Below, in pieces: positions 54,951 to 63,441 of a DNA stretch of 64,000 bases. Origin of the DNA: Chersky-840 sp963848335 (GTDB taxonomy: Bacteria > Actinomycetota > Acidimicrobiia > Acidimicrobiales > UBA8190); assembly GCA_963848335.1 (NCBI GenBank), contig CAWKDD010000003.1:992001-1056000 (forward strand). Direction: 5' to 3'. The notes beneath the pieces were generated by a model, which saw nothing but the letters and a program-made list of their open reading frames with translations, made no database searches and had not been told where the DNA came from. Both the position numbers and the translations under genes were made by a program. Each line of letters starts with the position of its first letter. Position 1 is the first letter of the stretch.

Positions 54951-56192
54951 TCACCTGCTCTTGGGGCGGCGCACCACCGGCCACTGCGTGAGCCGGTCAC
55001 CGCGCAGGTATCGCAGCAGCCCGCCGATGGCCACGGCGTTGAGGAACACCGCCTGGCCCAGGGCGTCGGCCAGGCGTCCCAAGACGGCCGATCCAGCCCG
55101 TCGAGAAGGTGGGCCTGCCGCACAGGTGGGCTCGGCGTGATCGGCCTGGTCAACTTGATCGGGGTGATCGGCTTGATCGACGCGGTCGGGAGCGACCGCG
55201 GGGACCATGGCCTTGCGCGCCAAGCCCCACAGCGCCACGAGGTGCCCGAGGAGGAACAGAGCCGCCAGCTTGCTGGTGCGGACGCGGCGCAACGCCATCC
55301 CCAACAGCGCGACATGGGCGACGGGGGCGATGGTGTAGCGCGCCAGGCGATGCCCCCAGATCTGGACGGCGACGAATCCGCCCGCCGGCCCCAGCTGGCG
55401 CTTGCGGCGCATGAAGACGTGCATCGCGCCCGAAACGCTGCGCGTGCGGCGCTCCCACTGCATTCCCAGGGTGGGCACGGGTGGATCGAAGGCCTGGGCG
55501 CGCGGCTCGTAGGCGATGGCGTACCCGCGTGCCGACAGGTCGAGGGCGGTCCACAGATCGTCGGTGGCGATATCGCCGGGGACGGGCTGCCAGGCTTCGG
55601 TGCGGATGGCGGCGAGCTCCCCGACCAGACCGATGGTCGTGCCCATGCGCCACTCGCGTTGCTTGAGCCAGGACTCGAATCTCCAGTACAGATCCTCCCC
55701 GGCCCCGTCGGCCTCGACCTTCTCGCCCGCCACGGCGCCCACGCCGGGGTCGCCCAGGTGCCGGACCAGCGCCGCGATGGCACCCGGGGCGATGACGTTG
55801 TTGGCGTCGCTCACCACCACGACCGGGGCGGTGACCTTCGAGAAACCCAGGTTGAGCGCCTGAGCCTTGCCCAGACGTTCGTCGGCGGTGACCACGGTGG
55901 CTCCCGCCTGCTCGGCCCGCTCGGCCGTCTCGACGTCGGCGTCAGCCACGACCATGACGTCGAGGGGACCGGGGTACCCGTTGTCGAGGACGTCGCGGAC
56001 CTTGGCCTCGATGTAGTCCGCCTCCCCGTAGGCCGCCACGAGCACGGTCACCGCAGGCCACTCCACGGGGTCGGCCCCCGACGCGGCCCGGCGTCGTCGC
56101 GACGCCAGGGCCAGGTAGGCGGGATACAGCACGTGTCCGGTGGCCGCCGCCGTCACGAGGGCGCCAACTGCCAGCCTCGAGCCTCGAGCCAT
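54951..56192 (-). CDS. Membrane GT2-family glycosyltransferase
   Basis: 413 residues. An N-terminal helix (about 7-28), a GT-A domain with VLVAAYGEADYIEAKVRDVLD, DxD-like VADADVETAE, TDDLWTALDLS and QWERRTRS (Q-x-x-R-like), then three C-terminal helices. The tail holds an imperfect Asp/Gln/Ala repeat (DRVDQADHPDQVDQADHAE) from GATCGGCTTG-like DNA units. Such proteins extend polysaccharide repeats. Confidence 0.85.
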   Translation of the reverse strand: MARGSRLAVGALVTAAATGHVLYPAYLALASRRRRAASGADPVEWPAVTVLVAAYGEADYIEAKVRDVLDNGYPGPLDVMVVADADVETAERAEQAGATVVTADERLGKAQALNLGFSKVTAPVVVVSDANNVIAPGAIAALVRHLGDPGVGAVAGEKVEADGAGEDLYWRFESWLKQREWRMGTTIGLVGELAAIRTEAWQPVPGDIATDDLWTALDLSARGYAIAYEPRAQAFDPPVPTLGMQWERRTRSVSGAMHVFMRRKRQLGPAGGFVAVQIWGHRLARYTIAPVAHVALLGMALRRVRTSKLAALFLLGHLVALWGLARKAMVPAVAPDRVDQADHPDQVDQADHAEPTCAAGPPSRRAGSAVLGRLADALGQAVFLNAVAIGGLLRYLRGDRLTQWPVVRRPKSR

Positions 56193-56298
56193 GCCTAGTA
56201 GTTTCGTCCCAATCGAGACCGCCCTGTAGGTACCTTCGGCGGCCTCGCCGGACGGGACCGGTCTCCTCCGGGCCGAATCCCGCCCTCGGTGCCCGGCG

Positions 56299-57468
56299 TC
56301 ATGCCGGCCCTCGGTCCCGTGCGGCCAGGACGTCCCGGTAGACAGCCAGGGTGCCCAGCGCCGTGCCCCGCCCCGTGGGAGGCAGGGGACGAGGAAGCGG
56401 ACGGTCGCTCAGGGCCGCTACCAGGGCTTTTGCCCAGGCGCCCGGGTCGAGGGGAACGATCTCGCCCGCTCCTGTCCGGTACACCTCTTCGGCGAGGGGG
56501 GGTGACGCCAAGACGGGTGTTCCCGCCCCCAGTCCCCGGTTCAGCACACCCGAGTGCGACCCCACGGCGTAGGGGAGGACGAGGACGTCGGCCGCGGCCG
56601 CCCACCGGTCGAGATCGCCCTCGGGCACGAATCCCCGCCGCACCGTCACTCCGGGGCAACCCTCCAGGCGGGCCAGGTCGGCCGACTCGTAGGCCTCGCC
56701 CACGACCAAAAGCCTGGCCCCGGGGAGGGCGGCGGCCACCTGGGGCCAGGCCCGGGACAACAACCCGATGCCCTTGTACGGCCGGACCTGGCCCAACAGG
56801 AGCGCCGTGGGAGCCTCTTCGAGCCCCAGTTCCTTCCTCGCCTGGGTGCGGGGGACGGCCGGTCCGCCCAGGGCCAGATCGACGGGAACGACGTGGACGG
56901 GAACCCCCGGGGCGCTGGCTTCGACGAAACAGCGCGGCTCCTCGCCGTGGATGATCAGGGCATCGGCGGTCCGCCAGCGCCGTGCCTGGTCCGCCGCGGC
57001 CCGGGCGCCGCCCTCGAGAGGCAGCGGGTCGTGGATGGTGAGGACCACCGGGACTCGACGCGAGATCCGTCTCAGGACCAGCGGGTCCAGGCCCGGGACC
57101 ACCTCGGTCTGGGCGTGGACCACGGCGGGACGGGCCCGCGAGACCGCCTTCGCCAAGGCCAGCACCGACGGGCCGAGCTCGCTCAGCCGCAGCGCGTAGA
57201 GGCGGGCCTTGCCCATGCGGGCCACGTCGGGACCCCACCGCAGGCCGCGCAGCTCCAGATCGGGGTCGCCCACGCCGGCCGGAGCAGCCAGAGCCACCTC
57301 GGCGTGCTCGGCCTCGAGCGCGGCCCGGAGGCGGCGGGTGTAGAGGGCGATCCCTCCACGGTCCGAGGCGTCGACGAGCAGGACCCGCACCGGATCGTGC
57401 CCATCGGTCCCCGAAGACGAGCGCGGCCCGGCCGGGGCGGCCTCGTGGGATGAACGAGGTTCAGCCAT
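56299..57468 (-). CDS. GT4-family glycosyltransferase
   Basis: 389 residues, GT-B fold. The N-terminal acceptor domain has GGIALYTRRLRAALEAE. The C-terminal donor domain has LLLGQVRPYKGIGLLSRAWP and EGDLDRWAAAADVLVLPYAVGSHSGVLNRGLGAGTPVLAS. Adds a sugar in repeat-unit assembly. About 100 bases separate it from the GT2 gene. Confidence 0.87.
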   Translation of the reverse strand: MAEPRSSHEAAPAGPRSSSGTDGHDPVRVLLVDASDRGGIALYTRRLRAALEAEHAEVALAAPAGVGDPDLELRGLRWGPDVARMGKARLYALRLSELGPSVLALAKAVSRARPAVVHAQTEVVPGLDPLVLRRISRRVPVVLTIHDPLPLEGGARAAADQARRWRTADALIIHGEEPRCFVEASAPGVPVHVVPVDLALGGPAVPRTQARKELGLEEAPTALLLGQVRPYKGIGLLSRAWPQVAAALPGARLLVVGEAYESADLARLEGCPGVTVRRGFVPEGDLDRWAAAADVLVLPYAVGSHSGVLNRGLGAGTPVLASPPLAEEVYRTGAGEIVPLDPGAWAKALVAALSDRPLPRPLPPTGRGTALGTLAVYRDVLAARDRGPA

Positions 57469-57576
57469 GCAACGACAGAGGCAAGAACGACAGGGGCAAG
57501 AGATCGAGTCCTTGGTGCCCGACCCACATCGGGCGGCCGGGTGGCGCTCCCCACGAAGGCGGACGTGAGCGCGTGG

Positions 57577-59103
57577 TCACCCGATCGACGAGGTCCCTTT
57601 CTGGCCTGGTGTGACCGGGTCCATCGTGACGGCGTCGAGGCGCGGAGGCTCCGCCACCCTGTGGAGGCGCAGAACCGGAGCCTCGCCCCGACCCGTGGCC
57701 CCGTTGGGGTCCAACGTGTTGCGGATCACCGCAGTCACCGTCTGGAAGAGGATGACGACGTCGCGCCACAACGACCAGTTCTCGATGTACTGGTTGTCGA
57801 GCCGGGCGCGCTCGTCAATCGACGTGTCGCCCCTCAGCCCGTGCACCTGGGCGAGCCCGGTGAGCCCGACGGGTACCCGGTGGCGGTCGTCGTAGCGTGG
57901 CACGTCCGCTTTGAACTGCTCGACGAAGAAGGGGCGCTCGGGGCGAGGGCCGACCAGGGACATGTCGCCCCTCAAGATGTTCCACAGCTGCGGGAGCTCG
58001 TCCAACCCGGTCACCCGGAGGATGTGGCCGATCTTCGTCACCGCGTCGTTGGTCGGGTTCCACTCCACGTCGGAGCGAGAGTTGACCCGCATCGACCGGA
58101 ACTTGAGAACGTCGACGATGACCCCGCGTTCGCCCACGCGCTGCTGACGGAAGTGGACCGGACCCGGGCTCGTGATCTTCACGACAGCGGCGATCAGTGC
58201 GTAGAGAGGCGACGTCACGAGCAGGACGAGCGCCGCCAAGGTGGCGTCGAAAACCCTTTTCGTGATGCGGGCATGGCGACGCAACAGCGACCGGCGGAGG
58301 CGCAGGAGCGGGTAGCCCCACACGTCGTCCACGTTGCGACCGTTCATCGCCGTGGCCAGCTCGAAGAAACGGGGAAGGACGTGGATCTCGACCGAAGCAT
58401 CCTCGCACGCCCGGAAAACCTCGACCATATCGGCTTCGCGCGTGACGCCGAAGGCCACCACGACGCGGTCGATCTTCTCCTCCGACAGCACCATACGGAG
58501 CATGCCCACCCCACCGAAGAGGGGGAGGCGCAGGCCCACGCTGTCGACCTCGTCCAGGAACCCGACCGGGCGCAATCCGTACTCGGGGTGCTCGTCGAGC
58601 GTCGCCGCCATCTTGGCGCTCACGTCGCCGGCCCCGACGAACAGCGTCCGCTCCGCGAACCAGCCCCGCGTCCGCAAGAGGCGGAGGATCCAGTACATGG
58701 CGCACCGTGTGACCACGATGCCGGCCGCGGCGATCGCTCCGCCCAGGAGCAACCTGTCGGTGGACAGCGTCGACACATGGGCGAGGGCGAGGACCAGGAA
58801 CGGCGCCACGCCACAGGCGATGAGCGAACCCGCCTCGCGTGCCACGCTCAGGGTGATCCGGGGGTGGTAGTGCCCGGTGAGCGCCAGGGCGCCCACCACG
58901 GCGGCCACGGCCGCCCACGTCCACCATGCCGTCAAGGGCAGGCTCAGCGCCGTCGCCACCACGACGACGACACCGGCGTCGGAGAGACCCAACGTGCCCA
59001 TCGCCGCGCCCACCGGCGCCCGGGCGTGGAGCGGGACCGCCCGCGCTTTGCGCTCGGACGGCCTCGCGTTCACCCAGGACTGGTAGTTCAGTCCGACGGA
59101 CAC
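57577..59103 (-). CDS. Priming polyprenyl glycosylphosphotransferase (WbaP/CpsE-like)
   Basis: About 508 residues from GTG 59103. Four or five N-terminal helices, a CoA-binding-like domain (VGAGDVSAKMAATLDEHPEYGLRPVGFLD is its core, noted in part), one more helix, and the sugar transferase domain with KITSPGPVHFRQQRVG, LKFRSMR, DELPQLWNILRGDMSLVGPRPE and GLTGLAQV. Transfers a sugar-1-phosphate to undecaprenyl phosphate and starts EPS synthesis. The start is uncertain; the long open frame extends to 59214. Confidence 0.92.
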   Translation of the reverse strand: MSVGLNYQSWVNARPSERKARAVPLHARAPVGAAMGTLGLSDAGVVVVVATALSLPLTAWWTWAAVAAVVGALALTGHYHPRITLSVAREAGSLIACGVAPFLVLALAHVSTLSTDRLLLGGAIAAAGIVVTRCAMYWILRLLRTRGWFAERTLFVGAGDVSAKMAATLDEHPEYGLRPVGFLDEVDSVGLRLPLFGGVGMLRMVLSEEKIDRVVVAFGVTREADMVEVFRACEDASVEIHVLPRFFELATAMNGRNVDDVWGYPLLRLRRSLLRRHARITKRVFDATLAALVLLVTSPLYALIAAVVKITSPGPVHFRQQRVGERGVIVDVLKFRSMRVNSRSDVEWNPTNDAVTKIGHILRVTGLDELPQLWNILRGDMSLVGPRPERPFFVEQFKADVPRYDDRHRVPVGLTGLAQVHGLRGDTSIDERARLDNQYIENWSLWRDVVILFQTVTAVIRNTLDPNGATGRGEAPVLRLHRVAEPPRLDAVTMDPVTPGQKGTSSIG

Positions 59104-59149
59104 GGCTCTCGAAGCTTCTGTTCGATTGTTCGGGGGGATCGTGTGCAGA

Positions 59150-59482
59150 TCAGGCCGTGATGTGGCGCTGCCGACGGCTGCGACGCACCATGAGGCCACC
59201 GAGCACGAGGGCACCGGCGCCGACTGCCGCCATTTCCTCGATGTCGGCGCCCGTGAAGGGCAGACCGCCAGCGGCCGGAGCCTGCGTGGGCTCGATCGGC
59301 GTGCTCAGGGGCTCCGGCGCAACGGTGACGGGCGTAGAAGTTCCCGTGGCCGGGGTCGTGCACCCCGTGTAGCAGGTCGCCGGTTGGGAGGCGTCGCCGA
59401 AGGCAGCCGCCGCCGGAACCGCCACCACTCCGAGCGCGGACAGGGTCAAGCCCAGTCCCAGACCAAGGAGTTTGCTTTTCAT
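59150..59482 (-). CDS. LPFTG cell-wall-anchored small protein
   Basis: 110 residues: signal peptide (1-27), a short Thr/Pro-rich region with a CYTGC pair, sorting signal LPFTG (about 76-80), a hydrophobic helix and the positive tail RRSRRQRH. Such proteins are covalently attached to the wall by sortase. The class E sortase at 62479 is the probable enzyme. First gene of the long EPS operon. Confidence 0.85.
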   Translation of the reverse strand: MKSKLLGLGLGLTLSALGVVAVPAAAAFGDASQPATCYTGCTTPATGTSTPVTVAPEPLSTPIEPTQAPAAGGLPFTGADIEEMAAVGAGALVLGGLMVRRSRRQRHITA

Positions 59483-59892
59483 TTCTCGTCAACCCTTCAC
59501 CCGCAGCAGCTGCGCTGCCGCATCCGAAACTACCCGTTGTCGACTCCCGTCACACTCCGTGACCGAAATCTACTCGCCACTCCCACGGCATAAGCGGAAG
59601 GCCCCGCCACGGCCGACTTCCCATCGCACCCTGCCCTCCGGGTGTCATGCTCAGTAGAGAGCACTCCCCCGAAGCGCCGGGACACCCACGCCACTGCGTG
59701 AGCGACCTACAACGGATTGTCACGGATCCGGATCGACACAGACCCTATGGAAAGCCAACATTCGGTCAACTGGGGACCCCCGGATCGGGGTACAACCCCC
59801 TGGTGACAGAGGCGCAGCCGAAGTGGCTTCGGCACGGCCCGGGCACCTCGGAACGAGCCCCATCCCCGGAACGTGCCCAGTCCCCAGGATAC
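59483..59892. other. Promoter and terminator interval of two EPS units
   Basis: About 410 bases with no convincing gene. GCCGAAG-TGG-CTTCGGC (59817-59833) is a perfect 7-bp hairpin that may terminate the DUF4012 unit. The minus-strand promoter for the LPFTG gene should lie in 59483-59750; no clear boxes are seen. Confidence 0.4.
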
Positions 59893-59991
59893 GCCCGATC
59901 CTCAGAAGAGCGAGAAAGAGCCCGATCCTCAGAAAGAGCCCGATCCTCAGAAAGAGCCCGATCCTCAGAAAGAGCCCGATCCTCAGAAAGA
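59893..59991. repeat. 18-bp tandem repeat including the DUF4012 stop codon
   Basis: Four exact copies of GCCCGATCCTCAGAAAGA at 59920-59937, 59938-59955, 59956-59973 and 59974-59991, plus a diverged unit at 59893-59919. On the minus strand each copy reads TCTTTCTGA then GGATCGGGC. The first copy carries the last two codons and stop of the DUF4012 gene. The unit is a multiple of three, so every copy repeats an in-frame TGA. Confidence 0.9.
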
Positions 59992-61845
59992 GATGGTGAA
60001 AGGCACCGCATCGGTCGTGGTGGTTCCCCGGTAGTGCCAGGTCACAGGGGTCAGGCGCGCCGTGGGCAGCACCGTGAACTGGCCCGTGGTCTGGGGCAGG
60101 GTGAAGTGGACCACGATCTGCTGTTGCTGGCCGGCCTTGACGTCCACCGGTGCGGCGATGACCCAGGTGGGGCCCTCTGCCCCCAGTGCATCCAGGGGTG
60201 GGTTGCCCTCCACCCGGGGCACCGAGGCGTACCCGGGGAGGTTCACCGCCAGGACCCCGACGTACTCGCCGTACTGGGTCCCGAGCCCGGGGTAGGGGCC
60301 GGCGATGAATTGGGACTGTCCGGGGGGCGTGGTGTTGTGGAGGTGCACGGTCAGGGTCCCCATGGTGCGTGTGCCCTCGGTGCGCAGGTCCAGGTCGTTG
60401 TCCACCGACAGGTACTGGTCGAGCTTGTTGCCCCCCCGGTTGATCACCGCCGCCATCATCGAGTCCGGCGCCAGCTGCCCGGCCACCCCCGCCTGCACCC
60501 ACGCCGCCTGCGCCTTGGACTGGGCCGACCAGATCATCAGGTGACGGCCCTCGGTGGCCGTGGTCATTGCATTCGACAACGACTTGAGGTCGAGGGACTC
60601 GTTCTCGAGGGCGGCCAGCGCGGCCTGGGCCAGCGCCCCCAGACGATCCTCGCGAGCCCCTTCGGCCTTGGCCTGCGGGCCGGTCGGCTGGTCCACGATG
60701 CCCTCGTACTGGTCGTGGACCAGGAGCTGCACCGCGTTGCCCGCGCTCACCACGGTGCCGTCGCCCAAGGTGACGGGACCGGTCACCGTGAGGATCTGGT
60801 CCAGGGCCTCCACGTCGACCGCCATCACGCCGTCGACGTGTTGGCCCGTCTCGGCCTCCCACATGCGGGCCGCCAGGGGCCCGTTGACGTCGAACTGGGG
60901 CGTGAACCCCAGGTTCCGCCAGTCCTGGCCGGGCTTGATCCAGCCCCAACGAGCTTCCAGGTCGCCGGTGACCGGGACCTTGCCCGCGGGCACGGGGATG
61001 TTCACGGTCTGGTTCACATCCGAAAGCTGGAGATGGCCGTCCTCGGTGTTGAGCACGCCCACCTCGAGGAAGTTGCCCGAGCCGGCCCGCATCTCGGCGT
61101 TGTTCCCCATGAGCAGGAGATAGGTCTGCGGACCCTGGAGGATGTCGGCCAACGTGCCCGCCACCCCTGCGGCATGTTGCAGTCGGGAACGCACCTCGGT
61201 CAGGTCGCGTACGAAGGTGTCGTGCTTCGAAGCCAGCGGGGAGACGAGGGCCCGGGCCGGCCCGGTGTTGATCCGCCCCAGGGCGCGGTCGGTGCTGGCG
61301 GCCAATTGGCCCAGCTTGCGCAACTCCACGACCCTTTCGGGGCCGCTGCTGTGCGGTGACTCCAACACCGAGTGGGCATCGTCGATCGCCTTGGCGCCGA
61401 TGCTGGCCACCGTGCCCGAGGCCGTCGACAGGTCCTGCACGGACCGGACCTGGCGGCCGATGACGGGGAGGATGTCGAGGGGCGCCACCAGGGGCGAGTG
61501 GAGGTACCCGTCGGCCGAGTCGAATTCCCTGACCGCCGCCTGCAGGGGGCCGGTGGCGGCCCGGTCCACCACGTCCGACGTCGTGAGATGGGCCTTGGCC
61601 TGGTCCACGTCCGCCATTCCGTGGCTGGCGTGTATCAGTCCGAGCACGAGGACCAGGGCCGTCGCCACCACCCACAGCACCACCACCACGATGACGCCGA
61701 GGACGAGGACCCGTCGTCGTCCCCGCACCCGCCGTCCCCGGCGACGGCCGCGGCCGCGGGGACGGGGGCCGGCATCGGCGTCAGGCCCGGGCGGAGATGC
61801 ACCCGGCGGTGTCGATGACCGGTTCGGTGCGTCCGGGCTGCTCAC
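59983..61845 (-). CDS. DUF4012 membrane-anchored extracellular protein
   Basis: 620 residues from GTG 61845, which overlaps the phosphatase stop (GTGA). A Arg-rich N-terminus, one membrane helix (about 50-75), then a DUF4012 domain whose landmarks are YLLLMGNNAEMRAGSGNFLEVG, VDVEALDQILTVTGPV, LVHDQYEG, MIWSAQSKAQ and VINRGGNKLDQYL. DUF4012 genes recur next to polysaccharide clusters; biochemical role unknown. Ends within the 18-bp repeat. Confidence 0.85.
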   Translation of the reverse strand: MSSPDAPNRSSTPPGASPPGPDADAGPRPRGRGRRRGRRVRGRRRVLVLGVIVVVVLWVVATALVLVLGLIHASHGMADVDQAKAHLTTSDVVDRAATGPLQAAVREFDSADGYLHSPLVAPLDILPVIGRQVRSVQDLSTASGTVASIGAKAIDDAHSVLESPHSSGPERVVELRKLGQLAASTDRALGRINTGPARALVSPLASKHDTFVRDLTEVRSRLQHAAGVAGTLADILQGPQTYLLLMGNNAEMRAGSGNFLEVGVLNTEDGHLQLSDVNQTVNIPVPAGKVPVTGDLEARWGWIKPGQDWRNLGFTPQFDVNGPLAARMWEAETGQHVDGVMAVDVEALDQILTVTGPVTLGDGTVVSAGNAVQLLVHDQYEGIVDQPTGPQAKAEGAREDRLGALAQAALAALENESLDLKSLSNAMTTATEGRHLMIWSAQSKAQAAWVQAGVAGQLAPDSMMAAVINRGGNKLDQYLSVDNDLDLRTEGTRTMGTLTVHLHNTTPPGQSQFIAGPYPGLGTQYGEYVGVLAVNLPGYASVPRVEGNPPLDALGAEGPTWVIAAPVDVKAGQQQQIVVHFTLPQTTGQFTVLPTARLTPVTWHYRGTTTTDAVPFTISF

Positions 61846-62417
61846 CTTGGAGGCGTTCGGATGCCGTGCGCCGCCCACAACAATGTGAAGACGCGCTCGA
61901 CCAGGTTGCCGAGCTCGCGCGCCGTGGCCCGGTATGCCTCCATCGGACCGCCGAGCGGGTCGACCACGTCGTCGGCGTCGGACCGGCCCACGAGGTCGGT
62001 CTGCCTGCGCCCTTGGTGCAGACGATGGAGCCACGAGCCCAGTTCCTCGTCGGGTCGGCGACCACCGAGGAGGTCCCCCCGTCGCACCAGCTCCTTGAGC
62101 GTGAAGGTCCGGCCCCAGGTGTCGGGGTCGAGGAGCACGACCTCACGACAGTGGCGGCGTGCCATGCCCACCACCATGTCCGAGGCAGCCACCAGCGCGT
62201 CCGACAGCTGTGTGCTGCAGTGCCCCGACAGGTCGATGCCGAGCTCCGCCATGGCCGCCACCACCTCCGGGGGCGACGCGTACCCACCTTGGAGAAGGCC
62301 CGCCGATTCCACCGAGACCTCCTCGGGGGCGTCGTCCCCCCCGACCAGCTCTGCGAAGAGCGCGGCCGCCATCGGCGACCTGCACATGTTGGCCGTGCAC
62401 ACGAAGAGGACCTGCAC
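61842..62417 (-). CDS. Low-molecular-weight protein tyrosine phosphatase
   Basis: 191 residues. The P-loop is CTANMCRSPMA with nucleophile C7 and R13 (C-x5-R-S). LDPDTWGRTF probably supplies the general acid Asp. In EPS loci this enzyme dephosphorylates the BY-kinase. TACACT lies 6 nt before the GTG start (62417), suggesting a leaderless transcript. First gene of the unit containing DUF4012. Confidence 0.9.
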   Translation of the reverse strand: MQVLFVCTANMCRSPMAAALFAELVGGDDAPEEVSVESAGLLQGGYASPPEVVAAMAELGIDLSGHCSTQLSDALVAASDMVVGMARRHCREVVLLDPDTWGRTFTLKELVRRGDLLGGRRPDEELGSWLHRLHQGRRQTDLVGRSDADDVVDPLGGPMEAYRATARELGNLVERVFTLLWAAHGIRTPPR

Positions 62418-62478
62418 CGACCGAGTGTATCCAAGCCATGCCGATCCGAGCGGGACAGGCGTGGGTAGTGTCGCGTCC

Positions 62479-63441
62479 GTGCGACGGGGCCTCATCACCG
62501 GCGTACTGGGCCGGATCCTCCTGGGCGGAGGCGCCTTCATCCTCCTCTTCGTGGCGTACCAACTGTGGGGGACGGGCATCGCCGAGTCACACAGCCAGAC
62601 TGTGCTCCGCCAGCGCTTCGAAGCCCAACTGCACCACGAGGGACGCAACGGCTCGTCGCCGACGACCACCTCGTCACCTTCGGCGACCACGACCGCATCG
62701 CCCCCGACTTCGACGTCGTCGACCTCGACATCGGTGGGCAACGACCAGCCGACGGTGGGGGCGACGATCAGCGCACCCGACGACGGCAGCCCCGTCGGGT
62801 TCCTGAAGATCCCCAAGCTCGGTGTCGACAAGGTCATCGTCCAAGGCACCTCGGACTCCGATCTGCGCCAGGGCCCGGGCCACTACCCGGGTACCCCGCT
62901 ACCCGGTGAAGCGGGCAACGCCGCCATCGCCGGGCACCGCACGACCTACGGGGCCCCCTTCTACAACCTCGACCAACTCGCGCCCGGGAACCTCATCGAG
63001 GTCACGACCCTCCAGGGCTCGTTCACCTACCGCGTCACCACCACACTGGTGGTGAGCCCGGCCGACACGTCGGTGGTCGCCAACACCACGACTCCGGAGC
63101 TCACCCTGACCACGTGCAACCCGCGCTTCAGCGCCTCTCAGCGCCTGGTGGTCCACGCCGCGCTGACCACCGCTCCGGCACCCACCGTGCATCCGGTCAA
63201 GGCGGCCCCACCCACGGTGTCGGGGACCGGCGACCTCGCCGGCAGCCAGGGTGACTGGGTTCCGGCGCTGGAAGAAGGCCTCCTGTCCGCGGTGGTGATC
63301 ACCGCCGTGTTCGTGCTGGCACGTCGGCGACGCAACCGGGCCTGGCGCTGGTGGATCTACAGCGTGGGCGGTGCGGTGTCGCTCGTGGCGCTGTTCTTCT
63401 TCTTCGGAGCCGTGAGCCCGCTCCTGCCGGCCAGCTTCTGA
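62479..63441 (+). CDS. Class E sortase
   Basis: About 320 residues from GTG 62479 (62461 possible). N-terminal helix (about 7-25), a Ser/Thr-rich stalk, sortase core and a C-terminal helix pair. Catalytic H153 in AIAGHRTTYG, C213 in TLTTCNPRF and R222 in FSASQRL. Class E sortases attach LAxTG or LPxTG proteins to the wall; the LPFTG protein at 59150 is the likely substrate. The stop lies in a 15-bp repeat and the end overlaps the opposing gene by 85 bp. Confidence 0.92.
   Translation: MRRGLITGVLGRILLGGGAFILLFVAYQLWGTGIAESHSQTVLRQRFEAQLHHEGRNGSSPTTTSSPSATTTASPPTSTSSTSTSVGNDQPTVGATISAPDDGSPVGFLKIPKLGVDKVIVQGTSDSDLRQGPGHYPGTPLPGEAGNAAIAGHRTTYGAPFYNLDQLAPGNLIEVTTLQGSFTYRVTTTLVVSPADTSVVANTTTPELTLTTCNPRFSASQRLVVHAALTTAPAPTVHPVKAAPPTVSGTGDLAGSQGDWVPALEEGLLSAVVITAVFVLARRRRNRAWRWWIYSVGGAVSLVALFFFFGAVSPLLPASF

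Noticed and set aside
53798..55783. Single open frame joining the polymerase-like gene to upstream DNA
   Set aside because: The upstream part is out of frame with two well-formed glycosyltransferase genes; the GTG at 53797 with GTGA overlap is the natural start.
59893..59991. Possible CRISPR array
   Set aside because: The 18-bp units abut with no spacers and no cas genes are present; they are simple tandem repeats.
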